The notes beneath the pieces are model-generated. The model did not search any database and had not been told where the DNA came from. It worked only from the letters and a program-made list of their open reading frames with translations. 57,057 bases of DNA from Chloroflexota bacterium (lineage in GTDB: Bacteria; Chloroflexota; Dehalococcoidia; Lucifugimonadales; Lucifugimonadaceae). Every line of letters starts with the position of its first letter. The stretch's first letter is position 1. The stretch lies in contig PBKW01000004.1 of assembly GCA_002721615.1 (NCBI GenBank), positions 11,186 through 68,242 of the forward strand, read 5' to 3'. Made by a program: the position numbers and the translations under genes. This document shows, piece by piece, positions 8,583-17,972 of the stretch.

Positions 8583-9292
8583 TGATAGAAAAAAATAAAG
8601 TTAGTTGGATAAGTAGAACTAAGTTAATTGTATTATTAAATGATACAAAACTTTCAAATGATATTTTATCAATAAAAATTATTAATTCTGAAAAATTATC
8701 AAATTTAAATAATTTAAGTACTTATAATCAAATTAATAAATTCACAATAGTAGTTATTTTAAAAGATTTTTCATTTTTTATAGGATTACCTTTCCCTTTT
8801 AGCAAAAAAGACTGTAAATCAATTGAAGACATAGAAAAAACATTAAAAAAAGACTTAACTTTGGGTTTATTATTCTATGAGTTAGGTTCCTGGGTAACAG
8901 GAATTATAGAATATAAAAAAGTTTTATTTTCAAAAAGAGGTTCTCGATATGTTAAAGGAAAACATAAAGCTGGAGGACAATCACAAAGAAGATTTGAGAG
9001 AAATAGAGAAAAGTGGATAGAAAGTCTTCAAAATAAAGTTCATGAAGACATTAAAAATTATATGTTGCCAAAAAAAAAGAAATTTGATTATTTCATTTGT
9101 TTGGGGGATATACATTCTTTAAATAATTTTATCAATAACACTAATTTAAAAAATCTTTTTGGAGAAAAAATTATATTTAAAAAATCTAATCTAAAAAACT
9201 ATAATTCTAAAACGATTTTAAAAGCATCATCAAATTTATGGTCATCCAAAATATATTTAGATGATAAAAATGCTATAGTAGAAAAAATATGA
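8579..9292 (+). CDS. Vms1-like release factor 1 (VLRF1) family protein
   Basis: Resembles the eRF1-related VLRF1 family, whose eukaryotic members Vms1/ANKZF1 cut peptidyl-tRNA on stalled 60S ribosomes. The mark is RYVKGKHKAGGQ followed by SQRRFERNREKW (about residues 123-146): a flexible basic loop with A-G-G-Q at 131-134 and a second Gln136, then a long amphipathic helix. A release-factor-like FDYFICLGDIH strand-loop follows near 160. Gln134 or Gln136 would be the catalytic glutamine. Length 237 is short, with one core domain and a variable N-terminus. It is coupled to the genes on both sides by ATGA overlaps. A translation-rescue role inside a catabolic operon is unexpected and not proven. 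Confidence 0.62.
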   Translation: MMIEKNKVSWISRTKLIVLLNDTKLSNDILSIKIINSEKLSNLNNLSTYNQINKFTIVVILKDFSFFIGLPFPFSKKDCKSIEDIEKTLKKDLTLGLLFYELGSWVTGIIEYKKVLFSKRGSRYVKGKHKAGGQSQRRFERNREKWIESLQNKVHEDIKNYMLPKKKKFDYFICLGDIHSLNNFINNTNLKNLFGEKIIFKKSNLKNYNSKTILKASSNLWSSKIYLDDKNAIVEKI

Positions 9293-10218
9293 TTAACAAA
9301 AAAGATTCAGAAAGAACAGTTTATTTTAACGGAAACTATATTCCCGAAAGCCAAGCAAAAGTTCCATTTAGAGACAGAAGCTTTAAGTATGGCGATGGTG
9401 TTTTTGACATGACCCGAACTTTTGGTCACAAAATTTTTAAGATCAAAGAACATGTGGATCGTTTATACGAATCTCTAAATTACATGGATATTCATATAAA
9501 TTTATCTAAAAAAGAAATGATAGATATTTCCAATAAAATTTTAGAAATAAATTTACCTTTGATTAACAATAAAGAGGATTACTGGGTAGGCCAAAGAATA
9601 TCTCGAGGTATAGATAAAGTTGGAGGAGAACAATGGGACATTGATGGAGGCCCTACTATCATTGTTGAGTGCGCCCCCCTTCCATTAAAACCTAGAGCTT
9701 CTTTATATGAAACAGGAATTAAAGTTTGGACCCCTTCTGTAAGAAGAACTCCTTTTCAAAGCATGAGCCCAAGAGCAAAAACACACAATTACATTAATCT
9801 AATTCTTGGAGATAATGAAATTAAGCACATAGATGAAGATGCATGGGCTATATTACTAGATATTAATGGAAATTTAACTGAAGGGATGGGAAGCAATATT
9901 TTTACAATTTCCAATAATATTCTTTACACACCAAAAGCACAAAATGTTTTAGGAGGAATTAGTAGAGAAACAGTAATTGATTTAGCTAAAAAAATTGGAC
10001 TTCAAGTAGTTGAAAAAGATATTGAAGTTTTTGAAGCCATTAATTCTGAAGAAATGTTTTTAACATCAACAAGCTTATGCATATGTCCAGTAACTTCATT
10101 TAATGGGAAAAAAATTGGAGAACATATTTTTGGCCCAATTACAAAATCACTTATAAAAGCTTATTCTGATTTCGTAGAATTTGATTTCCTTTCTCAATAT
10201 CTTGACCATTTAGATTGA
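9289..10218 (+). CDS. class IV aminotransferase (branched-chain/D-amino-acid type)
   Basis: Fold type IV PLP transaminase. PLP lysine Lys164 lies in SPRAKTHNYIN, Glu198 in NLTEGMGSNIF, and the FKYGDGVFD segment (33-40) is typical. The GGISRETVIDLA phosphate-binding region follows, with a late TSTSLCICPV. Length 309 is normal for branched-chain aminotransferase; D-alanine aminotransferase or aminodeoxychorismate lyase are alternatives, and ILVE-like is most likely from the N-terminal RDRSFKYGDGVF block. Its ATG overlaps the preceding stop by 4 bases, making it the last gene of the 6261-10218 operon. Confidence 0.8.
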   Translation: MINKKDSERTVYFNGNYIPESQAKVPFRDRSFKYGDGVFDMTRTFGHKIFKIKEHVDRLYESLNYMDIHINLSKKEMIDISNKILEINLPLINNKEDYWVGQRISRGIDKVGGEQWDIDGGPTIIVECAPLPLKPRASLYETGIKVWTPSVRRTPFQSMSPRAKTHNYINLILGDNEIKHIDEDAWAILLDINGNLTEGMGSNIFTISNNILYTPKAQNVLGGISRETVIDLAKKIGLQVVEKDIEVFEAINSEEMFLTSTSLCICPVTSFNGKKIGEHIFGPITKSLIKAYSDFVEFDFLSQYLDHLD

Positions 10219-10284
10219 TCTTACTTCATTAAAACTAAGTATTTTCACCATTTATAACAAAAATTTCATTTGAGTATAAAAATA

Positions 10285-10311
10285 TTAGCAGGCAAACAAT
10301 CTTTCTGCTAA
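10285..10311. promoter_or_regulatory. degenerate CIRCE operator (HrcA site) upstream of groES
   Basis: TTAGCA (10285-10290) and TGCTAA (10306-10311) are separated by exactly 15 bases. This matches the 27-base CIRCE element (TTAGCACTC, nine bases, GAGTGCTAA), with the outer six bases of each arm exact and the inner three changed. It sits 73 bases upstream of the groES start, where HrcA control is known in many bacteria. hrcA itself is not in the window. Confidence 0.65.
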
Positions 10312-10338
10312 AATAACATGTCGCAATAATAAATTCGA

Positions 10339-10354
10339 TTTTTGCAAGCAAAAA
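10339..10354. promoter_or_regulatory. short palindrome in groES leader
   Basis: TTTTTGC-AA-GCAAAAA is a perfect 7-bp inverted repeat centred 38 bases before the groES start and 28 bases after the CIRCE-like element. It could be a second operator or a weak leader hairpin. The function is unknown. Confidence 0.3.
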
Positions 10355-10383
10355 ATTTAAACAAAATAAACTAGGAGGAAAAA

Positions 10384-10680
10384 GTGTCATTAAAATTGAA
10401 GCCATTGGGTGATAGAGTAATTATCCAACCTTCAGACGATGATGTTGAAAAAAGCCCAGGAGGAATATACATTCCAGATACTGCAAAAGAGAAACCTCAA
10501 AAAGGTAAAGTTGTGGCAGTGGGCTCAGGCAGAACTACAGATGAAGGTAATACTATCAAAATGTCTGTAAAAGTTAATGATATCGTGATCTATTCAAAAT
10601 ACTCAGGCACTGAATATAGTGAGAACAGCACTGATTTTTTGATTGTAAAAGAAAGCGATATTCTTGCAATAGTTAGTTAA
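10384..10680 (+). CDS. groES: GroES co-chaperonin
   Basis: 10-kDa co-chaperonin forming the heptameric lid on GroEL. Starts at GTG with a strong AGGAGG. LKPLGDRVIIQPSD at the N-terminus and the mobile loop region (GGIYIPDTAKEKPQ, about 26-39) are typical, as is VVAVGSGR in the core. Length 98 is standard. It is followed by groEL after 43 bases and preceded by a CIRCE-like operator, so heat-shock control by HrcA is likely. Assignment is unambiguous. Confidence 0.98.
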   Translation: MSLKLKPLGDRVIIQPSDDDVEKSPGGIYIPDTAKEKPQKGKVVAVGSGRTTDEGNTIKMSVKVNDIVIYSKYSGTEYSENSTDFLIVKESDILAIVS

Positions 10681-10684
10681 TTAA

Positions 10685-12355
<1,671 letters not shown>

Positions 12356-12376
12356 TATAACTTATTAAATAATCTT

Positions 12377-12407
12377 AAAAAGGGTTGGGTTTTCTCAACC
12401 CTTTTTT
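12377..12407 (+). terminator. rho-independent terminator of groESL
   Basis: A-run, GGGTTG (12382-12387), 8-base loop, CAACCC (12396-12401), then six T. The 11-bp stem including A:T pairs and the U-tract make it the clearest intrinsic terminator in the window. It can also serve the convergent DUF5343-like gene, which ends just downstream. Confidence 0.9.
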
Positions 12408-13071
12408 AATTTATATCAATGATATTTTGATCTGATTTTGATAAACCATCATACAATTTTATCATTCCATCTAACCATTTTTCTTGTACACCAGGCTCCC
12501 AAGAAGGATCAAATTCAGGATATTTTTTCAAAATACTTGAAATAAGAAGATTGTCACTATTAAGACTAATTTTTTGAAATCCTTTTTCATTATTTGAGTG
12601 TACCTTGTTTTTTATTGAAGAATTATTTTTTCTCACAGATATATGCCTTCTTGCAAGAATAAATGATGATAATTCAATACCTGCATCTTGACATGCTTGA
12701 ATAAAAAAAGCTTCACATTTTATTATTACACCTTCTTTGGTATCAAAATTTTTAAACAATTCATGAAATTGAGATTTAGTAGCCTTAGTTAAATCTATTT
12801 TAAAAATAGGTTCATAGGTTTTCATTAATAATTTTTTTAAAATATTTCTTCTATTTTGACCTTCACTGTTAACCAGAAACCTTAAAGTATCTGAAGGAAT
12901 ACCATTTTCATCAATTAAATTAAGAACTTTTAATGCGGTCATTAATTGTTGACCGGAAGTTCCAGAATATCGAGGGCCCCATACACTTCTATCTATCCTT
13001 GAGGGAAAAGTCTCTTTAAGAAATTCTAAAAAATTTCGGAATGTTTTGTAAGAAACATAAGGAGGAATCAT
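12406..13071 (-). CDS. DUF5343-like protein of unknown function
   Basis: Cytoplasmic 221-residue protein. The opening MIPPYVSYKTFRNFL, then PSRIDRSVWG with SGTSGQQLMTAL and LKVLNLID near 47-55, matches what I recall of the DUF5343 family. Those proteins begin with a winged-helix-like region and lack a known role. The middle part is helical (residues 80-145) and the C-terminus (150 on) is low-complexity, then FDPSWEPGVQEKWLDGM. The Shine-Dalgarno AAGGAGG lies upstream of ATG 13071. It is convergent with groEL and shares its terminator, and diverges from the parB-like gene across 171 bases. No catalytic motif is seen. Confidence 0.6.
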   Translation of the reverse strand: MIPPYVSYKTFRNFLEFLKETFPSRIDRSVWGPRYSGTSGQQLMTALKVLNLIDENGIPSDTLRFLVNSEGQNRRNILKKLLMKTYEPIFKIDLTKATKSQFHELFKNFDTKEGVIIKCEAFFIQACQDAGIELSSFILARRHISVRKNNSSIKNKVHSNNEKGFQKISLNSDNLLISSILKKYPEFDPSWEPGVQEKWLDGMIKLYDGLSKSDQNIIDIN

Positions 13072-13242
13072 ATTTAAGACATTTATACTTCATTTTGTTA
13101 TTAGACTTTAAAGATATTCTCTTAATATTCCAAAGTCAACAAGTTTTTAGAATATGCGTTTTCCCAATCAGGACAATTTTTGATTATGCTTTTTAGAATG
13201 CTCAAAATTAAAGAATAACAAAAATTTAATGGAGAAACATTC

Positions 13243-14166
13243 ATGGAAATATCAATAAAAAATTTAATAAAAACCATAAATTTAAATGAAACCTCAAAAT
13301 CGAATAAAAATGCTAGTAGATTAAAAAAAATCGAAAAATATTCTCATCCCATTGTTTCAAAAAACACTGATGGGTCATTTAAGATTTTCTCTGGAGTAAA
13401 CCAAATAATAGAAGCAAAAGGTCAAGGACAAAAATATATCAAATGTCTCCTATTCGAAAAACTCGAAGATCAAGAAAAATTTGAATTAGAAATTCAAACC
13501 AGTTACGAAAAACCTCATGTAAATGCATTAAATTTAGGAAATCTTTTAGTAGCTTACAGAAAAAAATTTAAAACAACTCAACAAGAACTAGCTCGCAGAA
13601 CAGGGATTACAGCAGGAACAATTCATCATTATGAAAGTCTTATTACTACTCTAGCTCCTGAATTAACAGAGCATCTTAATACAGGAAAATTAACCTTTAA
13701 AGAGGCTAGAAGCATTGCAGATATTGATGACACAAAAAGACAAATTGAAATTGCTAAACCCTTTATTGATGGAAAATTAAGTTCAGTTTATGTAGAAAAA
13801 ATAGTCTCTATAGCCAAAAATAATCAAGATTTAGAAATAGAAACTATTATTGATAATGTTATAAATGGAAAACCTTTAGAGACACAAAAAACTCAACCAC
13901 AAACATTGGAGATAAAAGAAACTAAAAAACAAGAAACTGCTTCAATTGAATCAAGAATATTAGACCTTTCTGCTGAAGTCGCATCTTTACAAATGAAAAA
14001 TATTCCTGAATTTAAAAGATTAAAGCTTATCAGTACTTTAAGAATTTTAGAAAGTAGAGTAAAGCTTACATTGTCTTTCTTAAATTCAGGGCCATCTGTA
14101 GACCTAAAAAACCCTGTAGCTCTTTCTAGCCTAATTGCTAAAAACCCAATAACAAATAAAAAATAG
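13243..14166 (+). CDS. ParB-like DNA-binding protein, degenerate CTPase motif
   Basis: ParB/Spo0J-type architecture. An N-terminal ParB domain (about 28-80) is followed by a helix-turn-helix (TTQQELARRTGITAGTIHHY, 111-130) and the usual LAPELTEHLNTGKLTFKEARSIADI segment. A variable linker and a helical C-terminus (about 235-295) complete it. The canonical GERRxRA box that binds CTP is replaced by FSGVNQIIEAKGQG (49-62), so clamp behaviour may be lost. No parA lies beside it and no parS palindrome was noticed. It may be a chromosomal ParB variant or a Noc/KorB-like regulator. The start follows GGAG at good spacing. Confidence 0.68.
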   Translation: MEISIKNLIKTINLNETSKSNKNASRLKKIEKYSHPIVSKNTDGSFKIFSGVNQIIEAKGQGQKYIKCLLFEKLEDQEKFELEIQTSYEKPHVNALNLGNLLVAYRKKFKTTQQELARRTGITAGTIHHYESLITTLAPELTEHLNTGKLTFKEARSIADIDDTKRQIEIAKPFIDGKLSSVYVEKIVSIAKNNQDLEIETIIDNVINGKPLETQKTQPQTLEIKETKKQETASIESRILDLSAEVASLQMKNIPEFKRLKLISTLRILESRVKLTLSFLNSGPSVDLKNPVALSSLIAKNPITNKK

Positions 14167-14169
14167 TAA

Positions 14170-15537
14170 TTAAAGAAGTACTTCTTTTTCTACTTCTTTT
14201 AATGTTTCTTCAAGAATTAAGAGAAAATCACTTATTTCAGATGAAGATATTATTAAAGGGGGAGCTATAGGAAGGATATAATCAGAAACTTTTATCCAAA
14301 CTCCTCTTTTTTTAAGACCTTCTGTAATTTTTTTCCCTAATTTTGCTTCGAGAGGAAAAGATTCTTTGGATTTTTTGTCTTTTACAAATTCTAATCCTTG
14401 TAGTAAACCTACCCCTCTAACATCTCCAATTATTTTTGATTTGTTCTTTAATTCATTTAATCCTTTTTTTAACTGTTCTCCTCTAATTTTTGCATTAAAA
14501 ACTAACTTCTCATTTTCTAAAATTTCAATATTTTTTAAAGCTGCAGAGGTTCCTCCAGGGTGACCTGAATAAGTAAACATATGTTTAAAAGAATTTTCTT
14601 TATCTCCATCAAAAGCTTTAGCTATTTTTAAACTAGCAATTGAGGCACCCAAAGGAAAATAACCACTGGTCATTCCTTTGGCTACACTCATAATATCTGG
14701 AGTCACATTTACTAAATCAGCACCAAACCATTCCCCTAATCTTCCAAAACCAGTAATAATTTCATCAAATATTAAAAGAACATCATATTTTTCACATATA
14801 TCTTTAACAAGTGGCCAATAATTTAAAGGAGGAACAACTCCACCTAGTGGTTGAGCCACAGGTTCTCCAATAACTGCAGAAATTGAATCTGGATTATGAA
14901 AAAGAATCAGATCTTCAATGGCTCTAGCAGCTTTTTCTCCACATTCTTCTTCACTATTTGCTCCAATTTCTTCATATCTATAGGGGTTTGGGTTTGGAGC
15001 ATGTAACACATTTAATGGCACTGGTTGATATTCATCTCTAGGCAAGAAAGGATGAGAACCTAACCACATAGTTCCAAAAGTGCCTCCATGATAAGAACCT
15101 TTTCGGCTAATAACTTTATATTTCCCTTTATTGCCCTGCCTGTTATGAAATGCTTGAGACATTTTTAAAGATGTCTCATTTGCCTCAGAGCCTCCACTAG
15201 AAAAAAATGTTTTTGTTAAATTTCCTGGAGTTAAATCAGATAATTTTTTAGATAACCTTATTGTAGACTCAGTAACTGCTGAATACATATTCATGCTAAC
15301 TTTAGATAATTGTTTATAAATTTCTTTTGCTACCTGTTCTCTTCCATAGCCTATATTCCGGAAATACATTCCTGAAATACCATCTAAATATTTGTTACCT
15401 TCTTGATCCCAAACATAAATACCTTTACCCTCTTTTAGAATTGTTGGACCACCTTCCATACTTAGATCATTTGTATTGCTCATACCAACAAACAAATGGT
15501 TTAGCGCTTGTTCATTTAAATTATCAAAGCTTTCCAT
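14170..15537 (-). CDS. class III (omega) aminotransferase
   Basis: PLP-dependent transaminase of the beta-alanine/gamma-aminobutyrate/putrescine-pyruvate group. Active-site residues are SSGGSEANE (113-121) for phosphate binding, SYHGGTFG (148-155), Asp258 in LLIFDEIITGFG contacting the pyridine nitrogen, and PLP Lys287 in SVAKGMTSGY. Length 455 matches the subgroup that transfers terminal amino groups to pyruvate. The amino donor cannot be decided. The gene ends 3 bases from the convergent parB-like stop. No clear Shine-Dalgarno is seen upstream of ATG 15537. Confidence 0.87.
   Translation of the reverse strand: MESFDNLNEQALNHLFVGMSNTNDLSMEGGPTILKEGKGIYVWDQEGNKYLDGISGMYFRNIGYGREQVAKEIYKQLSKVSMNMYSAVTESTIRLSKKLSDLTPGNLTKTFFSSGGSEANETSLKMSQAFHNRQGNKGKYKVISRKGSYHGGTFGTMWLGSHPFLPRDEYQPVPLNVLHAPNPNPYRYEEIGANSEEECGEKAARAIEDLILFHNPDSISAVIGEPVAQPLGGVVPPLNYWPLVKDICEKYDVLLIFDEIITGFGRLGEWFGADLVNVTPDIMSVAKGMTSGYFPLGASIASLKIAKAFDGDKENSFKHMFTYSGHPGGTSAALKNIEILENEKLVFNAKIRGEQLKKGLNELKNKSKIIGDVRGVGLLQGLEFVKDKKSKESFPLEAKLGKKITEGLKKRGVWIKVSDYILPIAPPLIISSSEISDFLLILEETLKEVEKEVLL
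14172..14200 (+). terminator. hairpin terminator between convergent genes
   Basis: AAAGAAGTA (14172-14180) pairs with TACTTCTTT (14191-14199) around a 10-base loop and runs into T. It lies inside the 3' end of the convergent aminotransferase gene. The first part, AAAGAAGTACTTCTTT, is itself a perfect 16-base palindrome. Confidence 0.45.
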
Positions 15538-15574
15538 AATAAGTTTTTTATAACTACAATTAGTATAAAAATTT

Positions 15575-15580
15575 TATAAT
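15575..15580 (+). promoter_or_regulatory. candidate -10 box next to a start codon
   Basis: TATAAT lies 8 bases before the ATG at 15589, which would make the transcript nearly leaderless. No Shine-Dalgarno is present before that ATG, in keeping with this. There is no good -35. Confidence 0.3.
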
Positions 15581-15588
15581 ATATCAAA

Positions 15589-15807
15589 ATGATTAAGAAA
15601 GGTGCATTTATAGGATTAATAATAGGAATAATTTTTTCTATCTTTTATTCCATTACAAGTTATTGGATTTGTTTAAGTGTTCTTTCTTGTCCTAAAACTT
15701 GGGAGCCTTATGCTATAGTTTTTTTAATTATTTCTTTAGGGGGATTATTACTAGGAGTTTTTTTTGTTATCTTAGTAAAATTGCTATATAAATGGACTAA
15801 AGTTTAA
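15589..15807 (+). CDS. small two-helix membrane protein, unknown function
   Basis: Predicted 72-residue inner-membrane protein. Helix 1 (about 5-25) and helix 2 (about 42-63) flank a short exterior loop with two cysteines (WICLSVLSC). A basic tail (KLLYKWTKV) suggests N-in/C-in topology. It lies between a divergent aminotransferase and lipoamide dehydrogenase, 45 bases upstream of the latter. There is no Shine-Dalgarno but a TATAAT is adjacent. It is not recognised as a family. The clean membrane pattern and the otherwise unexplained gap support a real gene. Confidence 0.55.
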   Translation: MIKKGAFIGLIIGIIFSIFYSITSYWICLSVLSCPKTWEPYAIVFLIISLGGLLLGVFFVILVKLLYKWTKV

Positions 15808-15852
15808 ATATTTTTTCAGATAACACCTTTTTTATCATTAGGATAAGGAGAA

Positions 15853-17265
15853 ATGAACATGACTCAACATGATTTTGACATAGCAGTTATTGGTGCTGGC
15901 CCAGCTGGATACCATGCAGCAATTAGAGCATCTCAGCTAGGCAAGAAAGTTGCGTTAATAGAAAAAGATGACGGCTCAGGAATAGCTGGATTGGGAGGGG
16001 TTTGTTTAAACTGGGGCTGTATCCCAAGTAAATCTCTGTTGAAAAATGCTGAATTCATCAATCAAATTTCAGAAAGTGAAAAATGGGGAGTTAGCTTTGA
16101 AAAACTAAATATAGATTTTCAAAAAGCAGTAGAAAGAAGTAGAGAAGTTTCTTCTTCTTTGACTCAAGGAATAGGATATTTAATAAATAAAAATAAAATT
16201 TCTTTATTCGAAGATACTGCAAAATTCATTACTAACCAAACAATAAAATTAATGAATTCTGAAGATATTATTAAAGCATCAAATTTTATTATAGCTACAG
16301 GAGCTCGCCCTAAAAGTTTACCTAACCTAGAAATAGATAAAAATTTTATTATCACAAGTAGAGAAGCATTAGATTTAAAAGATGCACCAAAATCTATAGG
16401 AATTATTGGAGCTGGAGCAATCGGAGTGGAATTTGCATATCTTTTTAATTCTTATTCATCTGAAGTAATGTTATTTGAAATGCTTCCTCATTTAGTTCCT
16501 AATGAAGATGAAGATATTTCAATAGAATTAGAAAAATCTTTTTCAAACAGAGGTATAAAGTTTGCCACTAGTTGTAAGGTATTAGGCACTTCAATAACAG
16601 AAAACAAGGTAATAATAAGATATGAACAAGATGGATCAGAGGCCCAGTATGAATGTGAAAAAGTTTTATTAGGAGTAGGAGTACAACCAAACACTGATAA
16701 TTTAGGATTAGAAGAAATTGGCGTAAACCTTGAAAAAGGATTCATCTCCGTAGATGACAATATGTTAACCAATATTACAAATATTTATGCTGTTGGAGAT
16801 GTCACAGGAAAATTAATGTTGGCTCATGTAGGTTTCTCTCAAGGTGCCATAGCAGCAGAACATGCTTCTGGGTCTACAGTACACTCTCTTGACTATAAAG
16901 AAATGCCTAGGTGCACCTATTGCCAACCTCAAATTGCTAGCATTGGTCTTACTGAAAAAGAAGCACGAGACTCAGGCAGGTCAATAAAAACTTCAAAATT
17001 TCCATTTAAAGCTGTAGGAAAAGCTATAGCTATTGGTGACTCAGAAGGATTTGTAAAATTAGTTACAGATGATGAATCTGGAGAATTAATTGGTGCACAC
17101 TTAATTGGTCCTGAAGTAACAGAATTAATAGCAGAAATAGGTATTTTAAAATTACTAGAAGGAACTAATGTAGAACTAGGAATGCTTACTCATGCGCACC
17201 CTACTTTATCAGAAGCATTAAAAGAAGCAGGGTTAGCAATTTCCAACGAAGCTATTCATTTCTAA
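15853..17265 (+). CDS. lpdA: dihydrolipoamide dehydrogenase (E3)
   Basis: FAD-dependent disulfide oxidoreductase reoxidising lipoyl groups of 2-oxo-acid dehydrogenase complexes with NAD+. FAD loop GAGPAGYHA (14-22), redox cysteines Cys51 and Cys56 (GGVCLNWGCIPSK), NAD loop GAGAIGVEF near 185, TNITNIYAVGDVTG near 312 and the interface His449-Glu454 pair (HAHPTLSE) are all present. Length 470 is standard. ATG 15859 has ideal spacing (8 bases) from AAGGAG, whereas ATG 15853 has only 2, so the true start may be 15859. It is unlinked to the E1/E2 operon at 34750 but is the only E3 seen. Confidence 0.94.
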   Translation: MNMTQHDFDIAVIGAGPAGYHAAIRASQLGKKVALIEKDDGSGIAGLGGVCLNWGCIPSKSLLKNAEFINQISESEKWGVSFEKLNIDFQKAVERSREVSSSLTQGIGYLINKNKISLFEDTAKFITNQTIKLMNSEDIIKASNFIIATGARPKSLPNLEIDKNFIITSREALDLKDAPKSIGIIGAGAIGVEFAYLFNSYSSEVMLFEMLPHLVPNEDEDISIELEKSFSNRGIKFATSCKVLGTSITENKVIIRYEQDGSEAQYECEKVLLGVGVQPNTDNLGLEEIGVNLEKGFISVDDNMLTNITNIYAVGDVTGKLMLAHVGFSQGAIAAEHASGSTVHSLDYKEMPRCTYCQPQIASIGLTEKEARDSGRSIKTSKFPFKAVGKAIAIGDSEGFVKLVTDDESGELIGAHLIGPEVTELIAEIGILKLLEGTNVELGMLTHAHPTLSEALKEAGLAISNEAIHF

Positions 17266-17589
17266 TCAATCTATATGAAAAACTTCTTCTAAAATAATTG
17301 ATCTTTTTTCAGAGTGTTTGCCTCCAATATTTTCAAAATATGGAGCCATAAAATTTTGCCATTTAGTATTTATTTCTTCATCTTTAGCAGACAAAGATTC
17401 TTTTTTAAAATTATCAGGAATTTCATAATATCCAAAAAGAAGTCCTTCTGGAGTCATAAATATAGAATAATTTTTTACTCCCCTTTTAGTAATCAAATCT
17501 AACATTTCAGGCCAAACATTTTGATGATGTTTTTTATATTCTTCCTTATGTTCTTCTTTAATTTTGAACATAAAACAATGTCTTTTCAT
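17266..17589 (-). CDS. rhaM: L-rhamnose mutarotase-like protein (copy 1)
   Basis: RhaM/DUF718 family dimeric alpha-beta barrel. RhaM interconverts the alpha and beta anomers of L-rhamnose. The KKHHQNVWPEM block (19-29) carries the catalytic His22 position and the W-P-E motif. NYSIFMTPEGLLFGY (40-54) and the closing LEEVFHID are characteristic. Length 107 matches E. coli RhaM (104). It is the downstream member of a tandem pair with the gene at 17595-17918; about 71 of 107 residues are identical by hand count with no gaps. It is on the opposite strand to lpdA and ends right at its stop. Some homologues act on L-fucose. Confidence 0.82.
   Translation of the reverse strand: MKRHCFMFKIKEEHKEEYKKHHQNVWPEMLDLITKRGVKNYSIFMTPEGLLFGYYEIPDNFKKESLSAKDEEINTKWQNFMAPYFENIGGKHSEKRSIILEEVFHID
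17427..17469. repeat. 43-base perfect repeat shared by the two rhaM-like genes (copy 1)
   Basis: This stretch is identical to 17756-17798, 329 bases away, within otherwise diverged paralogues. It encodes part of the SIFMTPEGLLFGY region and points to a recent tandem duplication or gene conversion. Confidence 0.85.
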
Positions 17590-17594
17590 AAAAG

Positions 17595-17918
17595 TTAATC
17601 TGTATGAAAAACTTCTTCAAGTTCCATCATATTTTCATCGGGATGTTGATCTCCGATATTTTCAAAATATGGAGCCATAAAATCTTGCCATTTGGAATTA
17701 ATATCTTCCGTTGCCATTAAATCTAAAGCTTCCTCAAAACTATGAGGAGTTTCAAAATATCCAAAAAGAAGTCCTTCTGGAGTCATAAATATAGAATAGT
17801 TATTCCAACCATGTTTTTTTAATGCTTCTAACATCTCAGGCCAAACATTTTGGTGGTGTTTTTTATATTCTTCTTTATGCTCTTCTTTAATTTTGAATAA
17901 AAAACCAACTCTTTTCAT
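17595..17918 (-). CDS. rhaM: L-rhamnose mutarotase-like protein (copy 2)
   Basis: Paralogue of the 17266-17589 product: same length (107), same KKHHQNVWPEML, NYSIFMTPEGLLFGY and LEEVFHTD blocks, catalytic His22 kept. The start is placed at ATG 17918 because AAGGAG lies 7 bases upstream and the homologous MKR N-terminus begins there. An in-frame ATG at 17996 would add 26 residues that match nothing and would run across the divergent promoter. The stop lies 5 bases before the start of copy 1, so both are read from one transcript. Differences cluster in residues 31-38 and 57-69, which may alter sugar preference. Confidence 0.82.
   Translation of the reverse strand: MKRVGFLFKIKEEHKEEYKKHHQNVWPEMLEALKKHGWNNYSIFMTPEGLLFGYFETPHSFEEALDLMATEDINSKWQDFMAPYFENIGDQHPDENMMELEEVFHTD
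17756..17798. repeat. 43-base perfect repeat shared by the two rhaM-like genes (copy 2)
   Basis: Second copy of the identical stretch at 17427-17469. Confidence 0.85.
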
Positions 17919-17941
17919 GTAAAATCTCCTTGAGTATTTTT

Positions 17942-17947
17942 TATAAT
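17942..17947 (+). promoter_or_regulatory. candidate -10 box of the ybeY-dnaX-uvrA run
   Basis: TATAAT lies 25 bases before the ATG at 17973, in the 54-base divergent gap facing the rhaM pair. It would start the seven-gene plus-strand run that ends with uvrA. No clear -35 is seen. Confidence 0.35.
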
Positions 17948-17972
17948 AATAATGAGAAAAGATTAACGCTTT

